Origin: Symsagittifera roscoffensis
Taxonomy: Eukaryota; Xenacoelomorpha; Acoela; Convolutidae
Assembly (NCBI RefSeq): GCF_963678635.1
Contig: NW_026971149.1
Location: 372,001-436,000 of the forward strand
DNA length: 64,000 bases
Reading direction: 5' to 3'
The notes under the pieces were generated by a model. It made no database searches. It had not been told where the DNA came from and saw only the letters and a list, made by a program, of their open reading frames with translations. The position numbers and the translations under genes are program-made. Positions 10,598 through 21,835 of this stretch are shown here, in pieces (the stretch's first letter is position 1; every line of letters begins with the position of its first letter).

Positions 10598-10828
10598 GAA
10601 GTTTTAGGCAAAACTCTTGAAGTTTTGATCTTTTTCACGTATTTATGGACGTATAAAAACAGAAAATTACCCAGAAAACTGTTCTGAAGTTACCAGCCCA
10701 AGCAGGAAATTAATTCGAGAAAACTCAGACATGGTAAAAACAAAACGACTGTTGACTTGAAATTTCAAACTGAACTGCTGAAAGTTTTCAATTAGAATAA
10801 GCTTATCTAAGGCACAAGTCCTAGGTAC

Positions 10829-10910
10829 GACAGGGTGGCCGGGTTGTTAAGGCGTTGAACTGCTCATCCAATACGTTCTACGTTCGTGGGTTCAAATCCC
10901 ATCCCTGGCG
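10829..10910 (+). pseudogene. tRNA-Ser C-type, altered D loop and T loop
   Basis: Like the bodies at 4071 and 7337, and again followed by the long spacer. This marks the end of a 3.3-3.5 kb block. Confidence 0.8.
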
Positions 10911-11597
10911 GAAGTTTTAGGCAAAATTCTTGAAGTTTTGATCTTTTTCAGGTATTTATGGACGAATAAAAAAGTTTTATTTGAATTTTTTTGTAAGTAT
11001 GAAAAATTTAGAAGTTCAGCTTTAGTAGAGACAACTAATTGACGCACTTTTTACGGAACATATACAAAACCTGCGTCAAAAGCTTGAGCGTTCAAATCAT
11101 TTCAGAAAGTGAATTATTTGCTAAAACCAAACGCTCCATGGGCAGATGAATGAAAACCAAAAAATTTAAGAGAACAGCAAAAAAATGAGTTTCTGACCAA
11201 ACTTTAGAAGTGCAACAGCTTCTGAAGATCAAAAAACGCGGAAAAAAACCTATTTACATTAAAACATCCCTGATTTGAAAACAAACAAAAACGTTACATC
11301 GAGACAAGATTTGTCAAATTTTGTTCGACGGCCAATTTTAGCTCAAAAGAGTGCTAACCCGTTCTTGCTCTCATGGAAACTGATTATCATCATGAATTAA
11401 CAAAAAATGACTAAAAGAAGTGCGCCAAAAAAAAAACAACCCAGAAAACTGTTCTGAAGTTACCAGCCCAAGTAGGAAATAAGTTCGAGAAAACTCAGAG
11501 AGGGTAAAAATAAAATGACTGTTGACTTAAATTTACAAACTGAACTGCTGAAAGGTTTCAATTAGAATAAGTTTATCTAAGCACACATTCTCCATAC

Positions 11598-11679
11598 GAC
11601 AGGGTGGCCGAGTGGTTGAGGCGTTGGACTGCTAATCCAATACGTTCTTCGTGCGTGGAATCGAATCCCATCCCTGTCG
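11598..11679 (+). pseudogene. tRNA-Ser(GCT) A-type with broken B box
   Basis: Near-identical to the copy at 8108: GTGGTTGAGG in the D arm, anticodon GCT, T arm GGAATCGAATCC. Confidence 0.8.
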
Positions 11680-11839
11680 GAAGCTAAAGGCAAAACTATT
11701 GAAGTTTTGATCTTTTTCAGGTATTTTTGGACGAAAAAAAAGTTTTATGTGAATTTTTTGTAAGTATGAAAAATTTAGAAGTTCAGCTTCAGAAGAGACA
11801 ACTAATTGACGCACTTTTTACAAAACAATTCCAAAATCT

Positions 11840-11911
11840 GCGGGTGGTTAGGGCGTTGAACTGCTAATCCAATACATTCTACGTTCGTGGGTTCGAATCC
11901 CATCCCTGGCG
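11840..11911 (+). pseudogene. tRNA-Ser B-type, 5'-shortened
   Basis: 72-nt body with no 5' acceptor strand. It is the last B copy in the array. Confidence 0.85.
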
Positions 11912-12142
11912 GAAGTTTTAGGCAAAATTCTTGAAGTTTTGATCTTTTTCACGTATTTATGGACGTATAAAAACAGAAAATTACCCAGAAAACTGTTCTG
12001 AAGTTACCAGCCCAAGTAGGAAACTAATTCGAGAAAACTCAGACATGGTAAAAACAAAACGACTGTTGACTTGAAATTTCAAACTGAACTGCTGAAAGTT
12101 TTCAATTAGAATAAGCTTATCTAAGGCACAAGTCCTAGGTAC

Positions 12143-12224
12143 GACAGGGTGGCCGGGTGGTTAAGGCGTTGAGCTGCTCATCCAATACGTTCTACGTTCG
12201 TGGGTTCGAATCCCATCCCTGGCG
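12143..12224 (+). pseudogene. tRNA-Ser C-type
   Basis: 82 nt with stem TTGAG, loop CTGCTCA, T arm intact and 3' CCCTGGC. It is the last C copy. Confidence 0.8.
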
Positions 12225-12915
12225 GAAGTTTTAGGCAAAATTCTTGAAGTTTTGATCTTTTTCAGGTATTTATGGACGAATAAAAAAGTTTTATTTGAAT
12301 TTTTTTGTAAGTATGAAAAATTTAGAAGTTCAGCTTTAGTAGAGACAACTAATTGACGCACATTTTACGGAACATATCCAAAACCTGCGTCAAAAGCTTG
12401 AGCGTTCAAATCATTTCAGAAAGTGAATTATTTGCTAAAACCAAACGCTCCATGGGCAGATGAATGAAAACCAAAAAATTTAAGAGAACAGCAAAAAAAT
12501 GAGTTTCTGACCAAACTCTAGAAGTGCAACAGCTTCTGAAGATCAAAAAACGCGGAAAAAAACCTATTTATATTAAAACATCCCTGATTTGAAAACAAAC
12601 AAAAACGTTACATCGATACAAGATTTGTCAATTTTTGTTCGACGGCCAATTTTAGCTCAAAAGAGTGCTAACCCGTTCTTGCTCTCATGGAAACTGATTA
12701 TCATCATGAACTAACAAAAAATGATTAAAAGAAGTGCGCCAAAAATACAAAAAACTACCGAGAAATGTGTTCTGAAGTTACCAGCCCAAGTAGGAAATTA
12801 TTTCGAGAAAACTCAGAGAGGGTAAAAACAAAATGACTGTTGACTTAAATTTACAAACTGAACTGCTGAAAGGTTTCAAATATAATAAGATTATCTAAGC
12901 ACTCATACTCCATAC

Positions 12916-12997
12916 GACAGGGTGGCCGAGTGGTTAAGGCGTTGGACTGCTAATCCAATACGTTCTACGTGCGTGGGTTCGAATCCCATCCCTGTCG
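12916..12997 (+). tRNA. tRNA-Ser(GCT), structurally intact
   Basis: 82-nt sequence identical to the gene at 362, with all stems paired, anticodon GCT, class II variable hairpin and both promoter boxes intact. The downstream hairpin AAAACT-cttga-AGTTTT starts at 13010, and a T6 follows at 13061. Confidence 0.95.
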
Positions 12998-13675
12998 GAA
13001 GCTAAAGGCAAAACTCTTGAAGTTTTGATTTCTTTCAGGTACTTACGGACGAATGTGAACTTTTTTGTATGTATGAAAAATTTAGAAGTTCGGCTTTAAT
13101 AGAGACAACTAAATGATACAGTTTTTACGGAACGTATCCACAATCTGCGTCAAAAGCTTGAGCGTTTAAATCATTTCAGAAGGTGAATTATTTGCTAAAA
13201 CCAAACGCTCCATGGGCAGATGAATGAAAACCAAAAAATTTAAGAGAACAGCAAAAAAATGAGTTTCTGACCAAACTCTAGAAATGCAACAGCTTCTGAA
13301 GATCAAAAAACGCGGAAAAAAACCTATTTACATTAAAACATCCCTGATTTGAAAACAAACAAAAACGTTACATCGATACAAGATTTGTCAATTTTTGTTC
13401 GACGGCCAATTTTAGCTCAAAAGAGTGCTAACCCGTTCTTGCTCTCATGGAAACTGATTATCATCATGAATTAACAAAAAATGATTAAAAGAAGTGCGCC
13501 AAAAATACAAAAAACTACCCAGAAATGTGTTCTGAAGTTACCAGCCCAAGTAGGAAATTATTTCGAGAAAACTCAGAGAGGGTAAAAATAAAATGACTGT
13601 TGACTTAAATTTACAAACTGAACTGCTGAAAGGTTTCAATTATAATAAGATTATCTAAGCACTCATACTCCATAC

Positions 13676-13757
13676 GACAGGGTGGCCGAGTGGTTAAGGC
13701 GTTGGACTGCTAATCCAATACGTTCTACGTGCGTGGGTTCGAATCCCATCCCTGTCG
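13676..13757 (+). tRNA. tRNA-Ser(GCT), structurally intact
   Basis: Third identical, structurally perfect copy, 760 bp after the previous one and in the same context. Confidence 0.95.
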
Positions 13758-14084
13758 GAAGCTAAAGGCAAAACTCTTGAAGTTTTGATTTCTTTCAGGT
13801 ACTTACGGACGAATGTGAACTTTTTTGTATGTATGAAAAATTTAGAAGTTCGGCTTTAATAGAGACAACTAAATGATACACTTTTTACGGAACGTATCCA
13901 CAATCTGCGTCAAAAGCTTGAGCGTTTAAATCATTTCAGAAGGTGAATTATTTGCTAAAACCAAACGCTCCATGGGCAGATGAATGAAAACCAAAAAATT
14001 TAAGAGAACAGCAAAAAATGAGTTTCTGACCAAACTTTAGAAGTGCAACAGCTTCTGAAGATCAAAAAATGCGGAAAAAACCTT

Positions 14085-14306
14085 CAGGGCTTGAGAGATG
14101 TTTTTCCACCCTGGGACTGACGTATGAGAAGCTTCGCGCTCAACTCGGCGTTGAGAAATCCAGAAATTGGGCGTTTCTGATCACGAAACTCAACTCTTGT
14201 TGATATGTTAATTTAATTCACAATTTAACAAAAAAAACATGTTTTTTTTCGATAAATAACAGTTAGTTTGTTATTTTTGTTTTTCACTTACATTTTGCCA
14301 ACCCTG
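14085..14306. mobile_element. hAT-like MITE, copy 1
   Basis: 222-bp insert absent from the 760-bp units. It begins CAGGGCTTGAGAG and ends with the complement of CAGGGTTGGCAAAATG. These are imperfect terminal inverted repeats of the CAGGG type known for hAT elements. It has no coding capacity. I see no clear 8-bp target duplication, and the insertion point also lacks some spacer, so the boundary may have been altered before amplification. Confidence 0.5.
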
Positions 14307-14879
14307 CTTTAAAGGAACATATCCAAAATCTGCGTCAAAAGCTTGAGCGTTTAAATCATTTCAGAAAAGGAACTACTTGCTAAAACCAAACGCTCTATGG
14401 GCGGAGGAATAAAACGTTCAATGGGCGGAGGAATGACAAATTTTTAAGAGAAAACAGCAAAAATTTAGTTTTTGACCTAAATTTAGAAGAGGACACCTTT
14501 TGAAGATCAAAAAATGCGGACAAAAAACCTATTTACTTTAAAAGTTTCCTGATTCGAAAAGAAACAAAAACGTTACATCGAGACAAGCTTTGTGAATTTT
14601 TGTTCGACGGCCAATTTTAGCTCAAAAAACTGCTAACCCATTCTTGGACCCATAGAAATTGACTATCATCGTGAAATGATATAAAATTATTTTTAAAAAG
14701 TGCGCTAAAAATAGAAAGTTAACCAGAAAACTGTTCTGAAGTTACCAGCCCAAGTAGGAAACTAATTCGAGAAAACTCAGACATGGTAAAAACAAAATGA
14801 CTGTTGATTTAAAATTTCAAACTGAACTGTGAAAGGTTTCAATTAGAATAAGCTTATTTAAGGCACAAGTCCTCGAAAC

Positions 14880-14961
14880 GCTAGGGTGGCCGGGTGGTGA
14901 TGGCGCTGAACTGTTAGTTTAATACGTTCTACGTTCGTGGGTTCGAATCCCATCCCTGGCA
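14880..14961 (+). pseudogene. tRNA-Ser D-type, GTT anticodon
   Basis: 82 nt. The acceptor GCTAGGG/CCCTGGC still pairs (one T-G), although both strands differ from the standard copy. The anticodon arm is CTGAA-CTGTTAG-TTTAA, which gives GTT (an asparagine anticodon) and a C-A mismatch. The T arm is intact. The D arm reads GGGTGGTGATGG. Confidence 0.72.
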
Positions 14962-15306
14962 GAAGTTGTAGGCGAAATTCTTGAAGTTTTGATCTTTGTC
15001 AAGTATTTAAGTATTTATGGACGAATAAAAAAGATTTATGTGAATTTTTTCGTAGGTATGAAAATTTTAGAAGTATCATCTTTCGTAGACTAATTGACAC
15101 ACTTTTTACGGATTATATCCGAAATCTGCGTCAAAAGCGTGAGCGTTTAAATCATTTCAGAAGGTGAATTATTTGCTAAAACCAAACGCTCCATGGGCAG
15201 ATGAATGAAAACCAAAAAATTTAAGAGAACAGCAAAAAAATGAGTTTCTGACCAAACTTTAGAAGTGCAACAGCTTCTGAAGATCAAAAAATGCGGAAAA
15301 AACCTT

Positions 15307-15529
15307 CAGGGCTTGAGAGATGTTTTTCCACCCTGGGACTGACGTAGGAGAAGCTTCGTGCTCAACTCGGCATTGAGAAATCCAGAAATTAGGCGTTTCT
15401 GATCACGAAACTCAACTCTTGTTGATATGTTAATTTAATTAACAATTTAACAAAAAAACATGTTTTTTTTTTCGATAAATAACAGTTAGTTTGTTATTTT
15501 TGTTTTTCATTTACATTTTGCCAACCCTG
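15307..15529. mobile_element. hAT-like MITE, copy 2
   Basis: Near-identical to the element at 14085, at the same place in the next 1.22-kb unit. It was multiplied by unit duplication, not by new transposition. Confidence 0.5.
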
Positions 15530-16102
15530 CTTTAAAGGAACATATCCAAAATCTGCGTCAAAAGCTTGAGCGTTTAAATCATTTCAGAAAAGGAACTACT
15601 TGCTAAAACCAAACGCTCTATGGGCGGAGGAATAAAACGTTCAATGGGCGGAGGAATGACAAATTTTTAAGAGAAAACAGCAAAAATTTAGTTTTTGACC
15701 TAAATTTAGAAGAGGACACCTTTTGAAGATCAAAAAATGCGGACAAAAAACCTATTTACTTTAAAAGTTTCCTGATTCGAAAAGAAACAAAAACGTTACA
15801 TCGAGACAAGCTTTGTGAATTTTTGTTCGACGGCCAATTTTAGCTCAAAAAACTGCTAACCCATTCTTGGACCCATAGAAATTGACTATCATCGTGAAAT
15901 GATATAAAATTACTTTTAAAAAGTGCGCTAAAAATAGAAAGTTAACCAGAAAACTGTTCTGAAGTTACCAGCCCAAGTAGGAAACTAATTCGAGAAAACT
16001 CAGACATGGTAAAAACAAAATGACTGTTGATTTAAAATTTCAAACTGAACTGTGAAAGGTTTCAATTAGAATAAGCTTATTTAAGGCACAAGTCCTCGAA
16101 AC

Positions 16103-16184
16103 GCTAGGGTGGCCGGGTGGTGAAGGCGCTGAACTGTTAGTTTAATACGTTCTACGTTCGTGGGTTCGAATCCCATCCCTGGCA
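16103..16184 (+). pseudogene. tRNA-Ser D-type, GTT anticodon
   Basis: Same body as at 14880, 1223 bp later. The D arm reads GGGTGGTGAAGG and the loop is CTGTTAG. Confidence 0.72.
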
Positions 16185-16529
16185 GAAGTTGTAGGCGAAA
16201 TTCTTGAAGTTTTGATCTTTGTCAAGTATTTAAGTATTTATGGACGAATAAAAAAGATTTATGTGAATTTTTTCGTAGGTATGAAAATTTTAGAAGTATC
16301 ATCTTTCGTAGACTAATTGACACACTTTTTACGGATTATATCCGAAATCTGCGTCAAAAGCGTGAGCGTTTAAATCATTTCAGAAGGTGAATTATTTGCT
16401 AAAACCAAACGCTCCATGGGCAGATGAATGAAAACCAAAAAATTTAAGAGAACAGCAAAAAAATGAGTTTCTGACCAAACTTTAGAAGTGCAACAGCTTC
16501 TGAAGATCAAAAAATGCGGAAAAAACCTT

Positions 16530-16751
16530 CAGGGCTTGAGAGATGTTTTTCCACCCTGGGACTGACGTATGAGAAGCTTCGTGCTCAACTCGGCATTGAG
16601 AAATCCAGAAATTAGGCGTTTCTGATCACGAAACTCAACTCTTGTTGATATGTTAATTTAATTAACAATTTAACAAAAAAACATGTTTTTTTTTCGATAA
16701 ATAACAGTTAGTTTGTTATTTTAGTTTTTCACTTACATTTTGCCAACCCTG
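16530..16751. mobile_element. hAT-like MITE, copy 3
   Basis: Third copy at the matching position of the last 1.22-kb unit, with the same CAGGG-type ends. Confidence 0.5.
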
Positions 16752-17319
16752 CTTTAAAGGAACATATCCAAAATCTGCGTCAAAAGCTTGAGCGTTTAAA
16801 TCATTTCAGAAAAGGAACTACTTGCTAAAACCAAACGCTCTATGGGCGGAGGAATAAAACGTTCAATGGGCGGAGGAATGACAAATTTTTAAGAGAAAAC
16901 AGCAAAAAAAGAGTTTTTGACCTAAACTTAGAAGAGGACACCTTCTGAAGATAAAAAACTGCGGACAGAAAACCTATTTACTTTAAAAGTTTCCTGATTC
17001 GAAAAGAAACAAAAACGTTACATCGAGACAAGATTTGTGAATTTTTGTTCGACGGCCAATTTTAGCTCAAAAAACTGCTAACCCATTCTTGGACCCATAG
17101 AAATTGACTATCATCGTGAAATGATATAAAATTATTTTTAAAAAGTGCGCTAAAAATAGAAAGTTACCCAGAAAACTGTTCTGAAGTTACCAGCCCAAGT
17201 AGGAAATCGAGAAAACTCAGAGAGGGTAAAAAGAAAATGACTGTTGACTTAAATTTACAAACTGAACTGCTGAAAGGTTTCAAATATAATAAGTTTATCT
17301 AAGCACTCATACTCCATAC

Positions 17320-17359
17320 GACAGGGTGGCCGAGTGGTTAAGGCGTTGGATTGCTAATC
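17320..17359 (+). pseudogene. tRNA-Ser cut at the array junction
   Basis: An A-type tRNA-Ser runs from its 5' end through the acceptor strand, D arm and anticodon loop (TTGGATTGCTAATC). It then switches directly to tRNA-Arg array sequence (GTGGACTGGGCTTCACGG). The 3' half of the tRNA is missing. Confidence 0.9.
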
Positions 17360-17542
17360 GTGGACTGGGCTTCACGGTGATTAGTCGCAAATCATACCGG
17401 TTTTTGTTGATAAAGCGCGGAATTTTCGAACAAACGAGAAAAATATGTCTCAGTTCAAATACTGAAAATTCTACAAAGAGGTAGGCAATTACCTAAACTA
17501 CGCATCCTTAAACAAATAAAAAAACATGTCTCATAATTTTAA

Positions 17543-17615
17543 GTCTTCGTAGCGCAGTGGATAGCGAGCTAGATTACTATTCCACAGGTCGTGTGTTCGA
17601 ATACCGCCGAAGAAT
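17543..17615 (+). pseudogene. tRNA-Arg body with ACT anticodon
   Basis: About 73 nt with A-box region TAGCGCAGTGG intact. The anticodon loop TTACTAT gives ACT, the anticodon stem CTAGA/TCCAC is mismatched, and the T arm is GTGTG-TTCGAAT-ACCGC. Not a working tRNA-Arg. Confidence 0.75.
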
Positions 17616-17766
17616 CAAAATAGTAATTCGCTCAACAGCAGCAAACTGATAAATTTCAAATGTCTTAGGAATCAATTCAAACTTTGGAAAATCTGCATAG
17701 AGGTAGGCAATTACCTAAACTACGCAGCCTTAAAGAAATTTAAAAAATTATGTCTCTCTATTTCAA

Positions 17767-17839
17767 GTCTTCGTAGCGCAGTGGATAGCACGTTGGAAAT
17801 CTAATCCAAAGGCCGAGAGTTCGAATCCAGGCACAGATC
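17767..17839 (+). pseudogene. tRNA-Arg body, U33 lost
   Basis: Anticodon arm TTGGA-AATCTAA-TCCAA keeps TCT but has A at position 33, where U is nearly universal. T arm GAGAG-TTCGAAT-CCAGG is mismatched and the 3' strand is degraded. Confidence 0.75.
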
Positions 17840-18492
17840 CGAAAAAAAATGCGCTGCACATCAGCAAACATATAAGTCACTTACGTAATCTTTATAGAAA
17901 GTGAAATGAACCATATTACTAAGCATTGATAACGAACCAAAAAAAAACAAGCGTCCGGACTCAATTTGTATTCAGGGCTCCTTCGCTTCATAAATCAAAC
18001 ACTCAAAAGACCACGCTGATTTTCCGTCCAGAAAAAGTGAGCTGGACTTCACGGGGATGAGTCGCAAATCGTACCTGGTTTTGTTGATAAATCGCAAAAT
18101 TTTCGAACCAACAAAAAATGCCTCAGTTCAAATATTGAAAAATCTAAATAGAGGTAGGCAATTATCTAAGCTACGCATCACAAAACCAATAAGAAGTTAT
18201 CCTCGTTTCACGTCTTCGTACCGCAGTAGATAGCGCGCTGGACTTCTAATTCTAACTTTCGCCTCACCTATCCGAAAATAAAACGATCAGGCTGATTTTT
18301 CTTCCAGAAGACGTGGACTGGGCTTCACGGGGATGAGTCGCAAATCGTACCTGTTTTTGTTGATAAAGCACGAAATTTTCGAATAAACGAAAAAAATGCC
18401 TCAATTCAAATATTGAAACATCTAAATAGAGATAGACAATTAGCTAAACTACCCAATCCAAAACTAATTTAAAAAATGAGACCTCCATTGAC

Positions 18493-18565
18493 TTCTTCGT
18501 AGAGCAGTGGATAGAGCGCTGGACTTCTAATCCAGAGGTCGCGGATTCGACGCTCGCCGAAGATG
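18493..18565 (+). pseudogene. tRNA-Arg(TCT), damaged D stem and T arm
   Basis: Anticodon arm CTGGA-CTTCTAA-TCCAG is perfect. The D stem is changed to GAGC/GAGC and the T arm reads GCGGA-TTCGACG-CTCGC. Confidence 0.78.
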
Positions 18566-19762
18566 CACATCAGCAACATGCAAAATTTCAAATGGCTCAG
18601 GACATCTTTATAAAAAGTAAAATGCACCGAATTACTTAGCATTGATATTGAACCGAAAAAAAAAAACAAGCGTCCGGGCTCAATTTGTATTCAGAGCTCT
18701 TTCGTTTCATAAATCAAACACTCAAAAGGCCATGCCGACTTTTCGTCCAGAATGAGTGAGCTGGACTTCAGGGAGATTCGTAGCAAATCGTACCAAATTT
18801 TGTTGATAAAGCGCGTACGAATCTCGCCAAAGAAGCAAAAAATTTATTTCGCTGCACATCAGCATTCATATAAAAAACTTAAGACATCTTTATAAAATTC
18901 AAATGAACCGAAATGCCTAGCATTGATAAGGAACCAACAAAAAGAAGCTTCCGGGCTCAATTTGTATTCATGGCTCCATCGCTTCATAAATCAAACACTC
19001 AAAAGATTACGCTGATTTCTCGTCCAGAATGAGTGAGCTGGACTTCACGGGGATGAGCCGCAAATCATACCTGTTTTTCTTGATAAAGCGCACAATTTTC
19101 GAACAAACGAAAAAAAAGCCTCAGTTCCTATATTGAAAATTCTAGACAGAGGTAGGCAATTATCTAAACTACGCATCACAAAACCAATAAGAAATTATCC
19201 TCGTTTCACGTCTTCGTATCGCAGTAGATAGCGCGATGGTTTTCTAATTCTAACTTTCGCCTCATCTATCTGAAACCGAAACGGTGATTTTTCGTCCAGA
19301 ATGAATGAGCTGGACTTCATGGGGATGAGTTGCAAATCGTACCTGTTTTTGTTGATAAATCGCGAAACTTTCGAACAAACGAAAAAAATGCCTCAGTTCA
19401 AATATTGAAAAATCTACATAGAGGTAATCAATTATCTAAGCTATGCATCACAAAACCAATAAGAAATTATCCTCGTTTCAGGTTTTCGTACGGCAGTAGA
19501 TAGCGCGCTGGACTTCTAATTCTAACTTTCGCCTGATCTATCCGAAACTCAAAAGATCACGCTGATTTTTCGTTCCGAATAAGTGAGCTGGACTTCAGGG
19601 GAATGAGTCGCAAATCGTACCTGTTTTTGTTGATAAATCGCGAAACTTTCGAACAAACGGAAAAAAAGCCTCAGTTCAAATATTGAAACATCTACATAGA
19701 GATAGACAATTAGCTAAACTACGCAATCCAAAACTAATTCAAAAAATGAGACCTCCATTGAC

Positions 19763-19835
19763 GTTTTCGTAGAGCAGTGGATAGAGCGCTGGACTTCTAA
19801 TCCAGAGGTCGCGGATTCGAAGCAAGCCGAAGATG
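19763..19835 (+). pseudogene. tRNA-Arg(TCT), damaged T arm
   Basis: Copy of the unit at 18493, 1270 bp later. Anticodon arm perfect; 5' strand GTTTTCG; T arm GCGGA-TTCGAAG-CAAGC. Confidence 0.78.
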
Positions 19836-20717
19836 CACATCATCAACATGCAAAAATTCAAATGCCTCAGGACAACTTTTTAAAAAGTAAAATGAACCGC
19901 ATTACTTAGCATTGATATTGAACCAAAAAAAAACAAGCGTCCGGGCTCAAATTGTATTCAGGGCTCTTTCGTTTCATAAATCAAACACTCAAAAGACCAC
20001 GCTGACTTTTCGTCCAGAATGAGTGAGCTGGACTTCAGGGAGATTCGTAGCAAATCGTACCAGTTTTTGTTGATAAAGCGCGTACGAATCTCGCCAAAGA
20101 TGCAAAAAAATTATTTCGCTGCACATCAGCATTCATAAAAAAAACTTAAGACATCTTTATAAAATTCAAATGAACCGAAATGCCTAGAATTGATAAGGAA
20201 CCAACAAAAAGAAGCTTCCGGGCTCAATTTGTATTCCTGGCTCCATCGCTTCATAAATCAAACACTCAAAAGATTACGCTGATTTCTCGTCCAGAATGAG
20301 TGAGCTGGACTTCACGGGGATGAGCCGCAAATCGTACCTGTTTTTCTCGATAAAGCGCACAAAAAAACGACAGAGGTAGGCAATTATCTAAACTACGCAT
20401 CACAAAACCAATAAGAAATTATCCTCGTTTCACGTCGTCGTACCGCAGTAGATAGCGCGATGGACTTCTAATTGTAACTTTCGCCTCACCTATCCGAAAC
20501 TAAAAAGATCGGGCTGATTTTTCTTCCAGAAGACGTGGACTGGGCTTCACGGTGATAAGTCGCAAATCATACCGGTTTTTGTTGATAAAGCGCGGAATTT
20601 TCGAACAAACGAGAAAAATATGTCTCAGTTCAAATACTGAAAAATTTACAAAGAGGTAGGCAATTACCTAAACTACGCAGCCTTAAACCAATAAAAAACA
20701 TGTCTCATAATTTTAAG

Positions 20718-20790
20718 TCTTCGTAGCGCAGTGGATAGCGAGCTCGATTACTAATCCCCAGGTCGCGTGTTCGAATCCCGCCGGAGAATC
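20718..20790 (+). pseudogene. tRNA-Arg body with ACT anticodon
   Basis: Loop TTACTAA (ACT). T arm GCGTG-TTCGAAT-CCCGC has one mismatch and the 3' strand is CGGAGAA. Better preserved than the copy at 17543. Confidence 0.76.
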
Positions 20791-20940
20791 AAAATAATAA
20801 TTCGCTGAACAGCAGCAAACTGATAAATTGCAAATGTCTTAGGACTCAATTCAAATTTTGGATAATCTGCATAGAGGTAGGCAATTACCTAAACTACGCA
20901 GCCTTAAAGCAATAAAAAAAACTATGTCTCTCTATTTCAA

Positions 20941-21013
20941 GTCTTCGTAGCGCAGTGGATAGCACGTTGGAAATCTAATACATAAGTCGAGAGTTCGAAT
21001 CCAGGCAAAGATC
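20941..21013 (+). pseudogene. tRNA-Arg body, U33 lost
   Basis: Matches 17767. Loop AATCTAA, broken anticodon stem (TTGGA/TACAT) and a damaged T arm. Confidence 0.74.
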
Positions 21014-21384
21014 CGAAAAAAATGCGCTGCACATCAGCAAACATATAAGTCACTTAGGTCATCTTTGTAGAAAGTGAAAAGAACCATATTACTAAGCATT
21101 CTTAACGAACCAAAAAAAAACAAGCGTCCGGACTCAATTTGTATTCAGGGCTCCTTCGCTTCAAAAATCAAACACTCAAAAGTCCACGCTGATTTTTCGT
21201 CCAGATTGAGTGAGCTAGACTTCACGGGGATGAGTCGCAAATCGTATCTGTTTTTGTTGATAAATCGCAAAATTTTCGAACCAACAAAAAATGCCTCAGT
21301 TCAAATATTGAAAAACCTAAATAGAGGTAGGCAATTCTCTAAGCTACGCATCACAAAACCAAAAAGAAGTAATCCTGGTTTCAA

Positions 21385-21457
21385 GTCTTCGTAGCGCAGT
21401 GGATATCGTGTTGGAAATCTAATCCAGAGGTGGGGAGTTCGAACCCAGCCAAAGATC
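21385..21457 (+). pseudogene. tRNA-Arg body, U33 lost
   Basis: D arm GTGGATATCG, loop AATCTAA, T arm GGGAG-TTCGAAC-CCAGC. Decayed. Confidence 0.74.
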
Positions 21458-21835
21458 CGAAAAAAAACGCTTCATATCAGCAAACAAATAAGTCATTTAG
21501 GACATCTTCATAGAACGTGAAATGAGCCGAATTACTTAGCAATGATAACGAACCGAAAAAAAAAACAAGCGTACGGACTCAATTTGTATTGAGGTCTCCT
21601 TCGCTTCATAAATCAAACACTCAAAAGACCACGCTGATTTTTCGTCCAGAATAAGTGAGCTGGACTTCACGGGGATGAGTCGCAAATCGTACCTCTTTTT
21701 AATGATAAATCGCAAAATTTTCGAACCAACAAAAAAATGCCTCAGTTCAAATATTGAAAAATCTACAAAGAGGTAGGCAATTACCTAAACTACGCAGCCT
21801 TAAACCAATAAAATAACATGTCTCATAATTTTTAA

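Larger units (their letters stand above)
1..12560. repeat. tRNA-Ser(GCT) tandem array, first part (A/B/C units)
   Basis: Irregular tandem array of tRNA-Ser-bearing units. The longest unit is about 1 kb (A copies at 362, 1354 and 2354). It holds one full tRNA, a spacer, one shortened tRNA about 240 bp downstream, and a long spacer with a recognisable block around 'gttcgacggccaattttagc'. Shorter units of about 310 bp (C type) and 234 bp (B type) are interspersed. Larger blocks repeat at about 3.3-3.5 kb: matching A copies lie at 4842, 8108 and 11598. Between the tRNA bodies I see only spacer, with no protein gene. All 60-85 codon frames here run antisense through tRNA copies. Confidence 0.93.
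12561..14084. repeat. Two 760-bp tRNA-Ser units
   Basis: Two near-identical 760-bp units, each with one intact tRNA-Ser(GCT) (12916 and 13676) and no second shortened body. Their tRNA sequence equals that at 362, whereas intervening A copies are decayed. They therefore look like a recently homogenised or selected block. Confidence 0.85.
14085..17300. repeat. 1.22-kb tRNA-Ser units with an embedded MITE
   Basis: Tandem units of 1222-1223 bp. MITE copies begin at 14085, 15307 and 16530, and D-type tRNAs begin at 14880 and 16103. The third unit is cut and passes into a truncated A-type tRNA at 17320. Spacer blocks are diverged versions of those in the earlier array. No protein gene is visible. 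Confidence 0.9.

Noticed and set aside
4876-12361. Repeated 60-85 codon minus-strand frames containing 'ARDGIRTHERR'
   Set aside because: They are antisense translations across tRNA-Ser copies (the peptide comes from the T and variable arms) plus spacer. They recur only because the tRNA unit recurs.
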